Shown here one piece after another: positions 43,969 to 53,680 of a stretch of DNA of 64,000 nt. A program made the translations under genes and the position numbers. Every line of letters begins with the position of its first letter. Positions within the stretch are counted from its first letter, which is position 1. Origin of the DNA: Fodinibius sp034521915 (GTDB lineage: Bacteria > Bacteroidota > Rhodothermia > Balneolales > Balneolaceae); contig NZ_JAXHLU010000015.1 of the NCBI RefSeq assembly GCF_034521915.1, positions 124,001 to 188,000 of the forward strand. The letters run 5' to 3'. The notes under the pieces were generated by a model, which saw only the letters and a list, made by a program, of their open reading frames with translations, was not told the DNA's origin and ran no database searches.

Positions 43969-46900
43969 TTATTTGCTGCGGCCGATTTGCCAAACTCTAT
44001 TGCCCCATAATTTCACATCATCGAGGATGAGGTAGATAGCTGGTAAAATGACGAGAGTAACCACGGTAGAAAAAGTGAGACCTCCGACGATAGCTCGTGC
44101 CATGGGGAAATAGGGCGGACCGTCACCGCCAATTTGTGTAGTGCCAAAGCAGAGTGGTACCAGTCCAAGTACTGTAGTACCGGCGGTCATCAAAATAGGG
44201 CGCATGCGATCTTTGCATCCCTTAATAATGGCTTCAAGTCTGGATAGGCCCATTTCTCTAAGTTGATGGATATGATCTATTAGGACTATCCCGTTATTGA
44301 CTACGATACCCATCAGAATGAGAATGCCGATCATTGCCATAAACGAGAAGGTTGTTCCGGTGATAAAGAAGAACCAGAAGACCCCTACAATTCCAAAAAA
44401 TATGGAAGTGATAATGCTGGACGGGAATAAAACAGATTCAAAGAGTGAAGCCATCACCAGGTAGATCAAAAACATCGCCAAAAGTATATTTACCATCATC
44501 TCGTCCATGGCTTCTTGATCCTGCTGAAAACTACGGCCTTTACTCCATCCGTAACCGGAAGGATAATTGATTTGATTCAAAACTGGGAATATTCGCTCTT
44601 GTGCCTTATCCATCGTTATGCCGTCAAGGTTGATGGTTATTCCCAGTGATGTTTGCCGATCTTCTCGCTGTATGGTTCTTGGGCCCCGATCCATTTTGTA
44701 GTCAGCCAGGGATGCCAGTTGCACCGACTCTCCATTTCCAACACTAACCGGCAATTGCATAAGATCTTCAATGGTTTCGCGGTCAGATTCCTGCAGAGCC
44801 AGTACGACATCTGTTTCTCCGTGTTCGCCACGTACCCGGCGTAAATTCATTCCACGCATGGAGTTCGAAACCAAGCTGGCCACTTGTTGTGAGGAAACAC
44901 CCATAGCACGCGCTCGTTCTCGATTTACTTGAACCTGAACTTCTTCGGTTCCGGTTTCGGCCTCTGATCGAACATCGGCAAGTCCGGGTACATCCTGTAA
45001 GCGTCGCTCAACTTCCTCAGCAAGATCTGCCAACACTTCGGTGGATTCTCCAATGACAAACACACGCAGTTGGTCTCCGCCGGTACGGTCTTGATATTCA
45101 AAAGAAGGTTCACCGATAGCAAGCTTAGGCATCTGCTCTTCAATTTCTTTTTTGATGAGAGTCACATCTTTTTGAGCGTCGTCTTCATCTGTCAAGAGGA
45201 TGGTTGAAGTTGCAGAACCGGTTTCGAAATATGAATAAACGGCGTCAATTTCGAGGTCTTTTTTATTTGCATAGAGAAATTCCTCAATTCGGGTTACAGA
45301 TTCTTCAACCGTTTCAAGGGTATAGGTGTCATTCAGGTTGTAATGTAATCGAAGTTCCCGTGATTCTGAACCTCCGAACATCTCTACATTTACGGAATTC
45401 ATCGGTATGGCAACGCTTAACAGGGTACCCATTATTAAAGCTACAGATAGGTATCTGCGCTTGAGTAACCAGCTGAGCATACTGCCGTACCAATTTTGCA
45501 GACTGTCAACCCAATCTGTTTGTTCTTTCTTTTCCGGAGCTGCTATTTTGGAAGTCAACAGTGGAATAACAGTTAGCGAAATCAAGAGGGATGCCGACAG
45601 CGCCAAGATAATTGTGATAGCAACGTGATAAAGCTGAATTGCAATCATCGAATCTTCGCTAATAATATTAGGCAGGAATACAATGATGGTCGTTAATGTA
45701 CCTGCGGTAACAGCCATCCCTACCTGTTTGACACCGCGTTTAGTGGCTTCAATTTTATCATCCATCATATTCTGGTTGCGGTGGATGTTTTCAGTCACCA
45801 CTACTGCATTGTCAACCAGCATACCCACAGCCAGCATTAATCCCATCATGGAAAGGATATTGAGCGAAAGTTCCATAAAGTAGAGTAGGCCAAGGGTAAC
45901 AATCAGTGAAAAGGGGACGGCCATGGCTACAATTAGAGTAGTACTGATGCGCCGTAAAAACAGGTAAAGGATGATGATTGAAAACAGGGCCCCTAACAAT
46001 CCGGCTTTAAATAGCTCGGTAAGCGAGCTGATGATTCCGGTAGCCTGATTATGCATTTCAAAAATATTGATGCCCCGCATTTCGGGCAGTTTATTAACTT
46101 CATCAATTTCTGCTATTACGCGATCACCAACCTCTACGGTGTTGGCACCGGATTCTTTAAACACATCCAGTCCAATGGCATATTTTTGATCGAGATGCCG
46201 ACCGTAATCGCGTTCGGGGCTTCCATAGCCAACCGTTGCAATATCTCTTAATTTTAGATTGTTGGGGCCGACAACAAGATTGGCAAATTCTGCGGGTTTA
46301 GTAATTTCCCCGGTAGGACGAACCAGATAGCGTTTACCGGCATCTTCCACTTTTCCGGCTGTTACCGAAAAGTTGCTTTGCCGCAACGTTTGGGCCAGCT
46401 CATTAATATTTATGTTGTGAGATTTAAGACGTTCGGGGATGAGCTCAATTCTGATCTGTTTTTTTTCAACACCATAAAGATCTACCTTCGCTACACCCTC
46501 TATGCGTTCAATGCGCTGTTTAAGATTGCGATTTAGCAGATCATAGGCGTTTGATAGATCACGTTCACTGGAAATCCGAAGATTCATCATCGGATTATCC
46601 TGTGCGGAAAATTTATTAATGGTAAAGCGCTCTAAATCATCCGGAAGCTGATTACGGATGCCGTCAATTTTCTCTTTTAGCTCCATTGCTTTCAGGCTGA
46701 TGTCTGATCCCATCTTAAACTGAACGAAGATCCCAGCCTGATTTTCGCTGGAGTTTGAGCTGATTCGCTCGATACCGCTAATGGTAGCAATAGCCTCTTC
46801 AATCGGACGCGTAATATTGCGGTCGACTTCTTCGGGCGTGGAGTTTTGATAGGGGACGCTAATATATGCTCCGGGAAAGGAGATATCGGGAAAATATTCC

Positions 46901-47001
46901 AGCGGCACCATACGGCTGGCAATGATTCCAATAATCACAAAGCTGATAAAAATCATCATCGTAGTTACCGGCCGTCGCAACGAAAGATCAGTAAATTTCA
47001 T
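43969..47001 (-). CDS. RND efflux permease (second of two)
   Basis: A 1010-residue inner-membrane RND pump subunit, 12 membrane helices with two large periplasmic loops. It starts MKFTDLSLRRPVTTMMIF (usual N-terminal amphipathic helix and TM1). The TM4 proton-relay motif is GMLVDNAVVVTENIHR (around residue 395-410), with a single Asp where AcrB has two. TM10-11 has ILMGIVVNNGIVLIDHI and MTAGTTVLGLVPL. GGAGGA lies before the ATG. It is 18 bases behind the first permease gene, in an operon adaptor-permease-permease with no outer-membrane channel gene. Substrate unknown. Confidence 0.95.
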   Translation of the reverse strand: MKFTDLSLRRPVTTMMIFISFVIIGIIASRMVPLEYFPDISFPGAYISVPYQNSTPEEVDRNITRPIEEAIATISGIERISSNSSENQAGIFVQFKMGSDISLKAMELKEKIDGIRNQLPDDLERFTINKFSAQDNPMMNLRISSERDLSNAYDLLNRNLKQRIERIEGVAKVDLYGVEKKQIRIELIPERLKSHNININELAQTLRQSNFSVTAGKVEDAGKRYLVRPTGEITKPAEFANLVVGPNNLKLRDIATVGYGSPERDYGRHLDQKYAIGLDVFKESGANTVEVGDRVIAEIDEVNKLPEMRGINIFEMHNQATGIISSLTELFKAGLLGALFSIIILYLFLRRISTTLIVAMAVPFSLIVTLGLLYFMELSLNILSMMGLMLAVGMLVDNAVVVTENIHRNQNMMDDKIEATKRGVKQVGMAVTAGTLTTIIVFLPNIISEDSMIAIQLYHVAITIILALSASLLISLTVIPLLTSKIAAPEKKEQTDWVDSLQNWYGSMLSWLLKRRYLSVALIMGTLLSVAIPMNSVNVEMFGGSESRELRLHYNLNDTYTLETVEESVTRIEEFLYANKKDLEIDAVYSYFETGSATSTILLTDEDDAQKDVTLIKKEIEEQMPKLAIGEPSFEYQDRTGGDQLRVFVIGESTEVLADLAEEVERRLQDVPGLADVRSEAETGTEEVQVQVNRERARAMGVSSQQVASLVSNSMRGMNLRRVRGEHGETDVVLALQESDRETIEDLMQLPVSVGNGESVQLASLADYKMDRGPRTIQREDRQTSLGITINLDGITMDKAQERIFPVLNQINYPSGYGWSKGRSFQQDQEAMDEMMVNILLAMFLIYLVMASLFESVLFPSSIITSIFFGIVGVFWFFFITGTTFSFMAMIGILILMGIVVNNGIVLIDHIHQLREMGLSRLEAIIKGCKDRMRPILMTAGTTVLGLVPLCFGTTQIGGDGPPYFPMARAIVGGLTFSTVVTLVILPAIYLILDDVKLWGNRVWQIGRSK

Positions 47002-47019
47002 AATAGCAATTCCTCCGTT

Positions 47020-50000
47020 TTATTTATTTGATTGTTCTATTGCCGGTTGATTCTTGTACACTTTGCGATCCATAATCGCATACATCGTCGGAATCACAAT
47101 GAGGGTAAGCAGGGTCGAGATGATGAGACCTGCAATAACCGTGATTGCCATTGGTGCTCGTAATTCGGCGCCGTCCCCAAATCCTATAGCTAACGGTAAT
47201 AGTCCGAGCGTGGTTGTCAGTGTTGTCATAATAATTGGACGAAGCCGTGATTTACCTCCTTCAAGGATGGCCTTAATTTTATTCATTCCTCGCTCGCGGT
47301 ATTGGTTAATAAGATCTATCAGCACAATAGCATTATTCACCACAATTCCGGCCAGCAGAATTAATCCGATAAATACGACAACGCTTATTGTTGACCCCGT
47401 AATCCACAAACCAAGGATTGCACCAACCAAGGCCAATGGAATAGTAAAGAGGATAATAAACGGATGAAGAAGCGACTCAAACTGAGAGGCCATCACTAGA
47501 TAAACCAGAAATACAGCCAGTGAAAGGGCAAAAAGCAGGGATCGAAATGAATCTGCCATCTCTTCGTTTTGGCCGGTTATTTGTGCCTGCACGCCCATTG
47601 GAATTGCAGTTTCATCAATAATATTGCGAATTTCATCCGCAGCAGTTGCAAGATCACCGTAATTTAAATTTGCTGATACGATAGCCACTCGCTGTTGTGC
47701 TGCCCGACGGATTTCGCTTGGTCCGGTAGCCACTTTTACATTAGCAATACTTGATAGCGGAACCGGAGATTCGCTGTTGGGATTGATGAGGATATTTTGA
47801 ATATCTTCGATTGAGGAGCGATCCTGTTTTTTAGCCCGAACCAATACATCTATTTTCTGGTCTCTCCAGGAATACCGTGTCGCGACATCACCACGAACTT
47901 TACTGACGACAAGATCAGCAACTTCATGCACTTGCAGGCCAAGTGACGCTGCCTTGGGACGATCAAAGGTGATTTGGATTTCGGGACTGCCTTGTTCCAT
48001 GGTAGATTTTACGTCAGCAAAGCGTCCGTCAGAGGACATTTTCTCGAGAATATTGTCGCTGACCTTTTTCAGGTCATCCAAGTTATAACCGGAAATTTCG
48101 ACCTCAACCGGAGTTTTAAATGTAAACAGGGCCGGCCGCGAAAACTTGTAGTCTAAGCCAGGGATACGTTGCAAATCGGTCCGAAGCTCATCCATAGTGC
48201 TTTCCTCCAACGCACGCCCCGCACCGCTTGCTAAGGTAACATTCAGTTCGCCCCAGTTTTCGCCACCTTGATTGGGGTTGGCATCCATCTGATTACCGGT
48301 ACCCGCGACAGCAAAAGTGGTTCGAATAGGATCAATATTTTGAGCTGCCTGCTGGACATTCTGCAGGGCGCGGTCGGTTTGTTCGATAGGTGTTCCCGGT
48401 GGAAGGTTGAACTCTACGTTAAATTCCCCTTGTGATAGAGAAGGGATAAGCTCCATTCCCAGTTGTGGGACCAACATCAGAGAACCTAAGAGACTCAAAA
48501 ATGCAAAAGCAATAACCGCAAATCGGTGACGTAGTGACCATCGCAAAACAGCAGGATATTTGTCTTCCAGCGAGTCAAACCACTTTTCAAAAGCATTTAA
48601 CAGAGGGTTTAAAGCAACCATAGCTCCCTTGCTGATAACGCTGACGATTTTAGAACCACCTTTTACGATATAGCTTGGAATAGTTTCAAAAGTGAAGATC
48701 CGTGCTGATCGCATCCAGCGGCCTACTTTCGTTTTAGGCTCTTTCAGTTTTGGTTTTTCGATTTCTGATTTTTCGCGTCCCGCCAATGATGAAAGCATTG
48801 GGATTAATGTAATGGCTACAACCAGTGAGGCGAGTAGTGAGAACGTTACTGTCAGTGCCTGATCACGGAATAGCTGTCCCGCTATACCGTGGACAAAAAC
48901 AAGTGGAAAGAATACGGCAATGGTTGTTAGGGTAGAAGCAACCACGGCCATACCTACCTCTCCAGCGCCGTCACTGGCGGCTTTTATGGGATTCTTGCCC
49001 ATTTCGCGATGCCGTGCAATATTTTCAAGTACAACAATAGAGTTGTCGACCAGTAATCCGATACCCAGTGCGATACCGCCCAATGACATGATATTTAAGG
49101 TGATATCATTGCCGTACATTAGATTAAAAGTGGCAATGACCGACACCGGAATAGATAGAGAAATAATAACGGTTGCCCAGAGGTTGCGAAGAAACAGGTA
49201 TAGGATAATAATAGCCAAAATACCGCCAATGATTCCCGCATCAACAACTTCGCTAACCGCAGAAGAAATAAACGTGGATTGATCAAATACCTTGGTCATT
49301 TCCATGCCCTCGGGAAGACGTTCAGAGAGATTGTCCATCTGTGCTTTTACATTTTTGGCCACATTAACCGTATTGGCATCGCCTTCTTTGTAAATGGCTA
49401 TTTCTACGGCCTCCTGACCATTGAGTCGGGTGATCGCTTCCCGCTCTTTATAGCCCTGGGTAATTTCGGCAAGGTCTTTTAAATAAACCGGATTACCCCC
49501 CTGACTGCTGACGACAACATCTTTGATATTCTCGACAGATTGAAACTGGTTGAGCGTCCGCACCAGATATTGTTGAGTACCTTCCTCCAGACGTCCGCCG
49601 GACAGATTTACATTCTCAGCGCCAAGCACCTGTGTGATTTGGTCGATTGAGATTCCCAAGTGCGACAATCGATCCTGGTTGACAGCCACCTCGATTTCTT
49701 CCTCCAGACCACCACTTATTTTAATGGATGCAACACCCAGTGCAGATTGCAGATCCTTCTTTATCTGTTCATCAGCGTAGCGGCGCAGTTGCTTGAGTTT
49801 ACTGATTTGTGAAGTGGATTTCTCTTCCTGATAACTCGCATAATCAACGTTTTGAGGCTGGTCTGGTTTTTTATCCTTTATGTAAAAAGCATAACGCATA
49901 ATGGGATCCAGAGAGGGATCAAAGCGTAGAATTACCGGTCGATCTACTTCCAGCGGAAGCTGAAGGGCATCTAGCTTTTCACGGACATCAATACTGGCAA

Positions 50001-50307
50001 AATCCATATCGGTTCCCCAGGCAAATTCCAGCGTGACATCAGACTGCCCGGATCGAGAAATGGAGCGCACCTGCTGTACGTTCTTTACCACTCCCAAGGC
50101 TTCCTCAATAGGCTTGCTCACCAGGTTTTCTACTTCAGCTGGAGCAGCTCCCTCAAAATCAGTTCGAACGGTTAGGGTAGGATAGCTGAGTTCCGGCAAC
50201 AGGTTGATATTCAAGCGGCTGAGTGAAACCATCCCAAAAAGGATAATGCCGATGGTAAACATTGCAATGGTTACCTTGCGTCTGATGGAAAAGTCAATCA
50301 ATTTCAT
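47020..50307 (-). CDS. RND efflux permease (first of two)
   Basis: A 1095-residue RND permease starting MKLIDFSIRRKVTIAMF. It is longer than its partner because of an insertion of about 70 residues between TM6 and TM7, a charged cytoplasmic segment KSEIEKPKLKEPKTKVGRW followed by a hydrophobic/amphipathic helix. The TM4 motif is GIGLLVDNSIVVLENIARH, and TM10-11 has ILLAGIVVNNAIVLIDLI and MTTLTTTLGLLPLA. Together with the downstream permease it may form a mixed trimer, as in MdtBC, using the single adaptor encoded upstream; this is inference from operon layout. Confidence 0.95.
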   Translation of the reverse strand: MKLIDFSIRRKVTIAMFTIGIILFGMVSLSRLNINLLPELSYPTLTVRTDFEGAAPAEVENLVSKPIEEALGVVKNVQQVRSISRSGQSDVTLEFAWGTDMDFASIDVREKLDALQLPLEVDRPVILRFDPSLDPIMRYAFYIKDKKPDQPQNVDYASYQEEKSTSQISKLKQLRRYADEQIKKDLQSALGVASIKISGGLEEEIEVAVNQDRLSHLGISIDQITQVLGAENVNLSGGRLEEGTQQYLVRTLNQFQSVENIKDVVVSSQGGNPVYLKDLAEITQGYKEREAITRLNGQEAVEIAIYKEGDANTVNVAKNVKAQMDNLSERLPEGMEMTKVFDQSTFISSAVSEVVDAGIIGGILAIIILYLFLRNLWATVIISLSIPVSVIATFNLMYGNDITLNIMSLGGIALGIGLLVDNSIVVLENIARHREMGKNPIKAASDGAGEVGMAVVASTLTTIAVFFPLVFVHGIAGQLFRDQALTVTFSLLASLVVAITLIPMLSSLAGREKSEIEKPKLKEPKTKVGRWMRSARIFTFETIPSYIVKGGSKIVSVISKGAMVALNPLLNAFEKWFDSLEDKYPAVLRWSLRHRFAVIAFAFLSLLGSLMLVPQLGMELIPSLSQGEFNVEFNLPPGTPIEQTDRALQNVQQAAQNIDPIRTTFAVAGTGNQMDANPNQGGENWGELNVTLASGAGRALEESTMDELRTDLQRIPGLDYKFSRPALFTFKTPVEVEISGYNLDDLKKVSDNILEKMSSDGRFADVKSTMEQGSPEIQITFDRPKAASLGLQVHEVADLVVSKVRGDVATRYSWRDQKIDVLVRAKKQDRSSIEDIQNILINPNSESPVPLSSIANVKVATGPSEIRRAAQQRVAIVSANLNYGDLATAADEIRNIIDETAIPMGVQAQITGQNEEMADSFRSLLFALSLAVFLVYLVMASQFESLLHPFIILFTIPLALVGAILGLWITGSTISVVVFIGLILLAGIVVNNAIVLIDLINQYRERGMNKIKAILEGGKSRLRPIIMTTLTTTLGLLPLAIGFGDGAELRAPMAITVIAGLIISTLLTLIVIPTMYAIMDRKVYKNQPAIEQSNK

Positions 50308-50344
50308 AGTGAATCCCTTTTAGATAATGATAAGCTGCTGTTTG

Positions 50345-51400
50345 TTATAAGGATACAATTTCGACCAAAGCGCTATCTTGAAGGCTGCTTTGTCCTATGG
50401 TTACCACCGTATCGGATGGTGCCAATCCCTCCAATACTTCGATATTATCTCCATTCGAATAACCGGTATTTATATTTTGGCGATAAGCCATGCTATTTTT
50501 GATAACATACACGCTGCTCATTCCATCTTCCTCGATAACCGCATTTTTGGGAATCATAAGAGCGTTTTGATGGGTGTCATAAACAATACGCACGCGACCG
50601 AACATCCCGGGTCGTAGCTGTTTGGATTCATCCCGGATAGAAACAGTGACTTCAAAAGTACCTGTTTGTGGATTTACCGTCGGACTTACGCGCAATACCT
50701 TTCCTTCAAAAGTTTCATTTTTGATTGCGTCAACCCGAAGCAGAGCCTTCTGATCTTTTTGAATTTTGGACATTTCGTGCTCCGGGACTTTTAGAACAGC
50801 CAGTATGGGATCGAAATCAGTAACCTCAAACAGTTCCTGATCAGTGTTAATCATGTTGCCTACTTTGATAAGCCGGTCCGATATAACCCCGCTGATAGGT
50901 GCTCGAATTTTTGAGTTTTTAATCTTCAGTTGGGCCAATTGGTATTCTGATTTCTGAGCTTGATACTCATACTTGGCGTTCTCAAATTCCTGGGCACTGA
51001 TAAGATTTTTGTTAAAGAGCTCTTCTTTTCTGGTGAGTTCATTATGTAGGCGATCCATCGTAGCTTTAGCACGCTCAGCTTCTAATTCTAACTGTTCATC
51101 TTCCAGTTGAGCAAGTACCTCATCGGCCTTCACAAAATCCCCTTCCTCGACATGGATCTCTGTTACCATTCCCCGAACTTTCGAGACTACGGTAGCTTCA
51201 TATTCAGCTTCAAGTGTGGCAGTGCTCGAGTAATAAGCTGAAATATCGCCGTTCGTAGCCTTGGCAATTTCAACCGGAATAGCAGAAGTGGAGTCCTCGT
51301 CACTTACGTTTTTTGACTGTGATTCAGTACTGCAAGAACTGACAGCAATTGACAGGCAAAACAGCGACCCTAAAACAACCCAATTTGTTAACGTCTTCAT
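50345..51400 (-). CDS. RND periplasmic adaptor (HlyD/MFP family) lipoprotein
   Basis: A 351-residue membrane-fusion protein when started at ATG 51400, which yields a signal MKTLTNWVVLGSLF... ending SSC at a lipobox; the frame can start 10 codons earlier. Barrel-sandwich/lipoyl halves are VRGMVTEIHVEEGDFVKADEVLAQLE and RAPISGVISDRLIKVG (quoted in pieces), separated by a short alpha-hairpin (ELEAERAKATMDRLHNEL and EFENAKYEYQAQK). Beta-barrel and MP domains follow to residue ~350. It connects the two permeases to an outer-membrane channel that must be encoded elsewhere. First gene of the operon, 37 bases before the first permease. Confidence 0.93.
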   Translation of the reverse strand: MKTLTNWVVLGSLFCLSIAVSSCSTESQSKNVSDEDSTSAIPVEIAKATNGDISAYYSSTATLEAEYEATVVSKVRGMVTEIHVEEGDFVKADEVLAQLEDEQLELEAERAKATMDRLHNELTRKEELFNKNLISAQEFENAKYEYQAQKSEYQLAQLKIKNSKIRAPISGVISDRLIKVGNMINTDQELFEVTDFDPILAVLKVPEHEMSKIQKDQKALLRVDAIKNETFEGKVLRVSPTVNPQTGTFEVTVSIRDESKQLRPGMFGRVRIVYDTHQNALMIPKNAVIEEDGMSSVYVIKNSMAYRQNINTGYSNGDNIEVLEGLAPSDTVVTIGQSSLQDSALVEIVSL

Positions 51401-51529
51401 GTATTTTTCTGATTTTGAAAGATTTTCCATTAAGAACTATCTGCTTTGCATTACGGACGGATCAGAAAAAAAGTTACATAGTTTTTAATATTGGGGGCCA
51501 GAAACTGAAAAAAAGGAAGGAATAGAAAA

Positions 51530-51560
51530 GAGGCTGCATAAGTATTAATTACGCAGCCTC
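51530..51560 (-). terminator. Terminator after amidase gene
   Basis: Arms GAGGCTGC and GCAGCCTC (with an additional partly paired inner stretch), followed on the minus strand by TTTTCTATTCC and a further T run. It separates the amidase from the RND operon. Confidence 0.85.
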
Positions 51561-51583
51561 CGGAAAAGGATGTTTGGGTAGTA

Positions 51584-53248
51584 TTATTGTGTAAACATTT
51601 CGGGATGTTTAGTATGGAAATCTGTTGCCTGTTGATATTTTTGCGAAACACCTAAAATCAATCCCTCATCAAAAAGATCGCCAATGAAGGTAATGCTCGT
51701 GGGTTGCCCTTCATCGGTAAAGCCGTTGGGGACAATAACAGAGGGATGACCTGTCAGATTAGTCAGCAAGAGATTGTTTCCCCCGTAAGTGGGAGATACG
51801 TACATATCCACTTGCTGCATTACCGAATCCATTTTTTGAATGAGCACCTGTCGGGCACGGTTTGCTTGAATATATTCTACGGCCGGTATAAAACGAGCAG
51901 ATCTAAAAAGATTTGGCCAGGCCGACTTTCCTTGTCGAACCATCTGATCATCTTTGTTACTAAGAGTTAGCTGATCAAATGCTGTTGCACCTTCTGCTGT
52001 TAAAATAAAACTGAGATCTGAGACGGGATAATCCGGCAGCTCAATGGGAACGAGTTCAGCGCCGAGTTCTTCCAGTTTTGCCAGCGTAAGACTGTCTCGG
52101 TGACGATTGTCATAATCACTTTTAAATGCAGATTCCAGATAGCCGATTTTGAGTGAACTAATATCTACGTTGGGTTGATAGTTGAAAGGAAGATCGAAGA
52201 GCGTTTGATCTTTGCCATCGGGACCGTGAATAGCATCAAAAACAATAGCGGCATCTTCCACCGACCGCGTAAGAGGACCCACCTTATCCATGCTCCAGCT
52301 CAGGGCCATAGCGCCAAATCGGCTAACACGTCCAAAAGTGGGACGTAATGCGGTGGTTCCGGTTCGATTAGATGGAGATATTAGCGATCCCCAGGTTTCG
52401 GTTCCGATCCCAAAGGGGAATAATCCCGCAGAGGTACCTGCCGCTGACCCGGCTGATGAGCCACTTGATCCCTGTTCAAGATTCCATGGATTTTTAGTTT
52501 TGCCACCGAACCATACATCTCCATAGGCCAGGGCTCCCAAGGTTGTTTTTGCAATTAAAACCGCACCCGCCTCTTCCAGTTTTTTAGCAACTGTCGCTGT
52601 TTCATCGCGCACTTGATTCTTGTACGGCGTTGCGCCCCAGGTGGTCTTGTATCCTTCAACAGCAAATAGATCTTTGAGTCCATATGGAATGCCGTGTAGC
52701 GGACCACGATACTTTCCATTGGCAGTTTCCTGATCCATTTTTTTGGCCTGCTTTAATGCTAGCTCTTCGGTAACGGTTATGATAGCCTGGAGGGTATCAT
52801 CATATTGTTCAATTCTATCCAGAAAAAACTCGGTTAGTTCTACCGAAGTGATTTTTTGTTGTTGAATAAGAGAAGCCAACTCTTTTATAGAATAAAAGGC
52901 CAAATCGGCTTTCTCTTGGGGTAACTCAACATCATCAGAGATATTCCAATTGTTGGATTGTTGTGTTTTGTCGAATGTTCGACCGGGAGGTACCGGATTG
53001 AAGTGAAGGGAAGGAGGGATGCCGTTGTCCAATTTTAGATCCCTAATGTTTTGATAAGATTCCCGATAGTTTTCAAGATTAGTAATCATCGAATCTTTTT
53101 CAGCCTCGGTTAATTCAATGCCAATAAGCTTTGAGGCTTCACCAATTACTTTTGGAGTAATTTCTTTATTCAAGAGATGGATGGAGGTAAAAGCCAGTAG
53201 AAATCCCAATGATAAACCAATAAGGAGTGTACGATAGTGTTTGATCAT
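51584..53248 (-). CDS. Exported amidase (amidase signature family)
   Basis: A 554-residue amidase signature enzyme with an N-terminal membrane anchor or uncleaved signal (hydrophobic residues 7-25). The Ser-cisSer-Lys triad is visible: Lys in HGIPYGLKDLFAVEG (around 187-201), and the serines in LEQGSSGSSAGSAAGTSAG (around 262-280), followed by GTETWGSLISPSNRTGTTALRP. Relatives include peptide amidases and Asp/Glu-tRNA amidotransferase A; the membrane anchor and absence of gatB/gatC nearby argue against GatA. Substrate unknown. It is monocistronic, divergent from the B12 riboswitch region and ends in its own terminator. Confidence 0.92.
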   Translation of the reverse strand: MIKHYRTLLIGLSLGFLLAFTSIHLLNKEITPKVIGEASKLIGIELTEAEKDSMITNLENYRESYQNIRDLKLDNGIPPSLHFNPVPPGRTFDKTQQSNNWNISDDVELPQEKADLAFYSIKELASLIQQQKITSVELTEFFLDRIEQYDDTLQAIITVTEELALKQAKKMDQETANGKYRGPLHGIPYGLKDLFAVEGYKTTWGATPYKNQVRDETATVAKKLEEAGAVLIAKTTLGALAYGDVWFGGKTKNPWNLEQGSSGSSAGSAAGTSAGLFPFGIGTETWGSLISPSNRTGTTALRPTFGRVSRFGAMALSWSMDKVGPLTRSVEDAAIVFDAIHGPDGKDQTLFDLPFNYQPNVDISSLKIGYLESAFKSDYDNRHRDSLTLAKLEELGAELVPIELPDYPVSDLSFILTAEGATAFDQLTLSNKDDQMVRQGKSAWPNLFRSARFIPAVEYIQANRARQVLIQKMDSVMQQVDMYVSPTYGGNNLLLTNLTGHPSVIVPNGFTDEGQPTSITFIGDLFDEGLILGVSQKYQQATDFHTKHPEMFTQ

Positions 53249-53425
53249 AATTTCATTTATTTGTGAACGGTTCAGTTGTAAAATAACAGAGTCGTACAGA
53301 AATGGAAGCAGTATTACATGCTTTAATCTTTTGAAGTAAGTTCATCAGCAAGATTATTCTAAATTGGCTTCTCAATATTAATACCGTTATTATCATGAGC
53401 AGCAATTAATTTTACTTACTGATTC

Positions 53426-53674
53426 AATACAGGTCTGTATTTCTTATGAGATGCAGTTAAAACGGGAATCCGGTGCTCCCAAATTTTCGGGAAAGGCCGG
53501 AGCAGTCCCCGCTGCTGTAAGCTCCCCTGCACATTTTAATTTTTATGTGCAAAGCTTTTGATCCTTCATAAACCACTGCCCCGATAATTGTCGGGGCGGG
53601 AAGGTTGTCGAAAGTGGAGTAAGCCAGAAGACCTGCCGGTATTGATGAGGAAATAAGCTTTCGGGAGAAAAGCT
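53426..53674 (+). promoter_or_regulatory. Cobalamin riboswitch 1 (before btuF)
   Basis: Conserved aptamer elements are seen: GGGAATCCGGTG at 53464-53475, a stem AGCAG/CTGCT at 53501-53516 with loop TCCCCG, CTGTAA, CCACTGCC, GGGAAGG, and the B12 box GCCAGAAGACCTGCC at 53623-53637. P1 closes between about 53426-53435 (AATACAGGTC) and 53630-53643 (GACCTG...GTATT). A downstream hairpin AGCTTT-loop-AAAGCT at 53656-53674 has the loop CGGGAGA, which can pair through CGGG with CCCG of the TCCCCG loop: the L5-L13 kissing interaction of this class. The hairpin carries the only Shine-Dalgarno-like sequence and ends 6 bases before the ATG, so control is probably translational. B12 should repress. Confidence 0.93.
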
Positions 53675-53680
53675 AAATCC

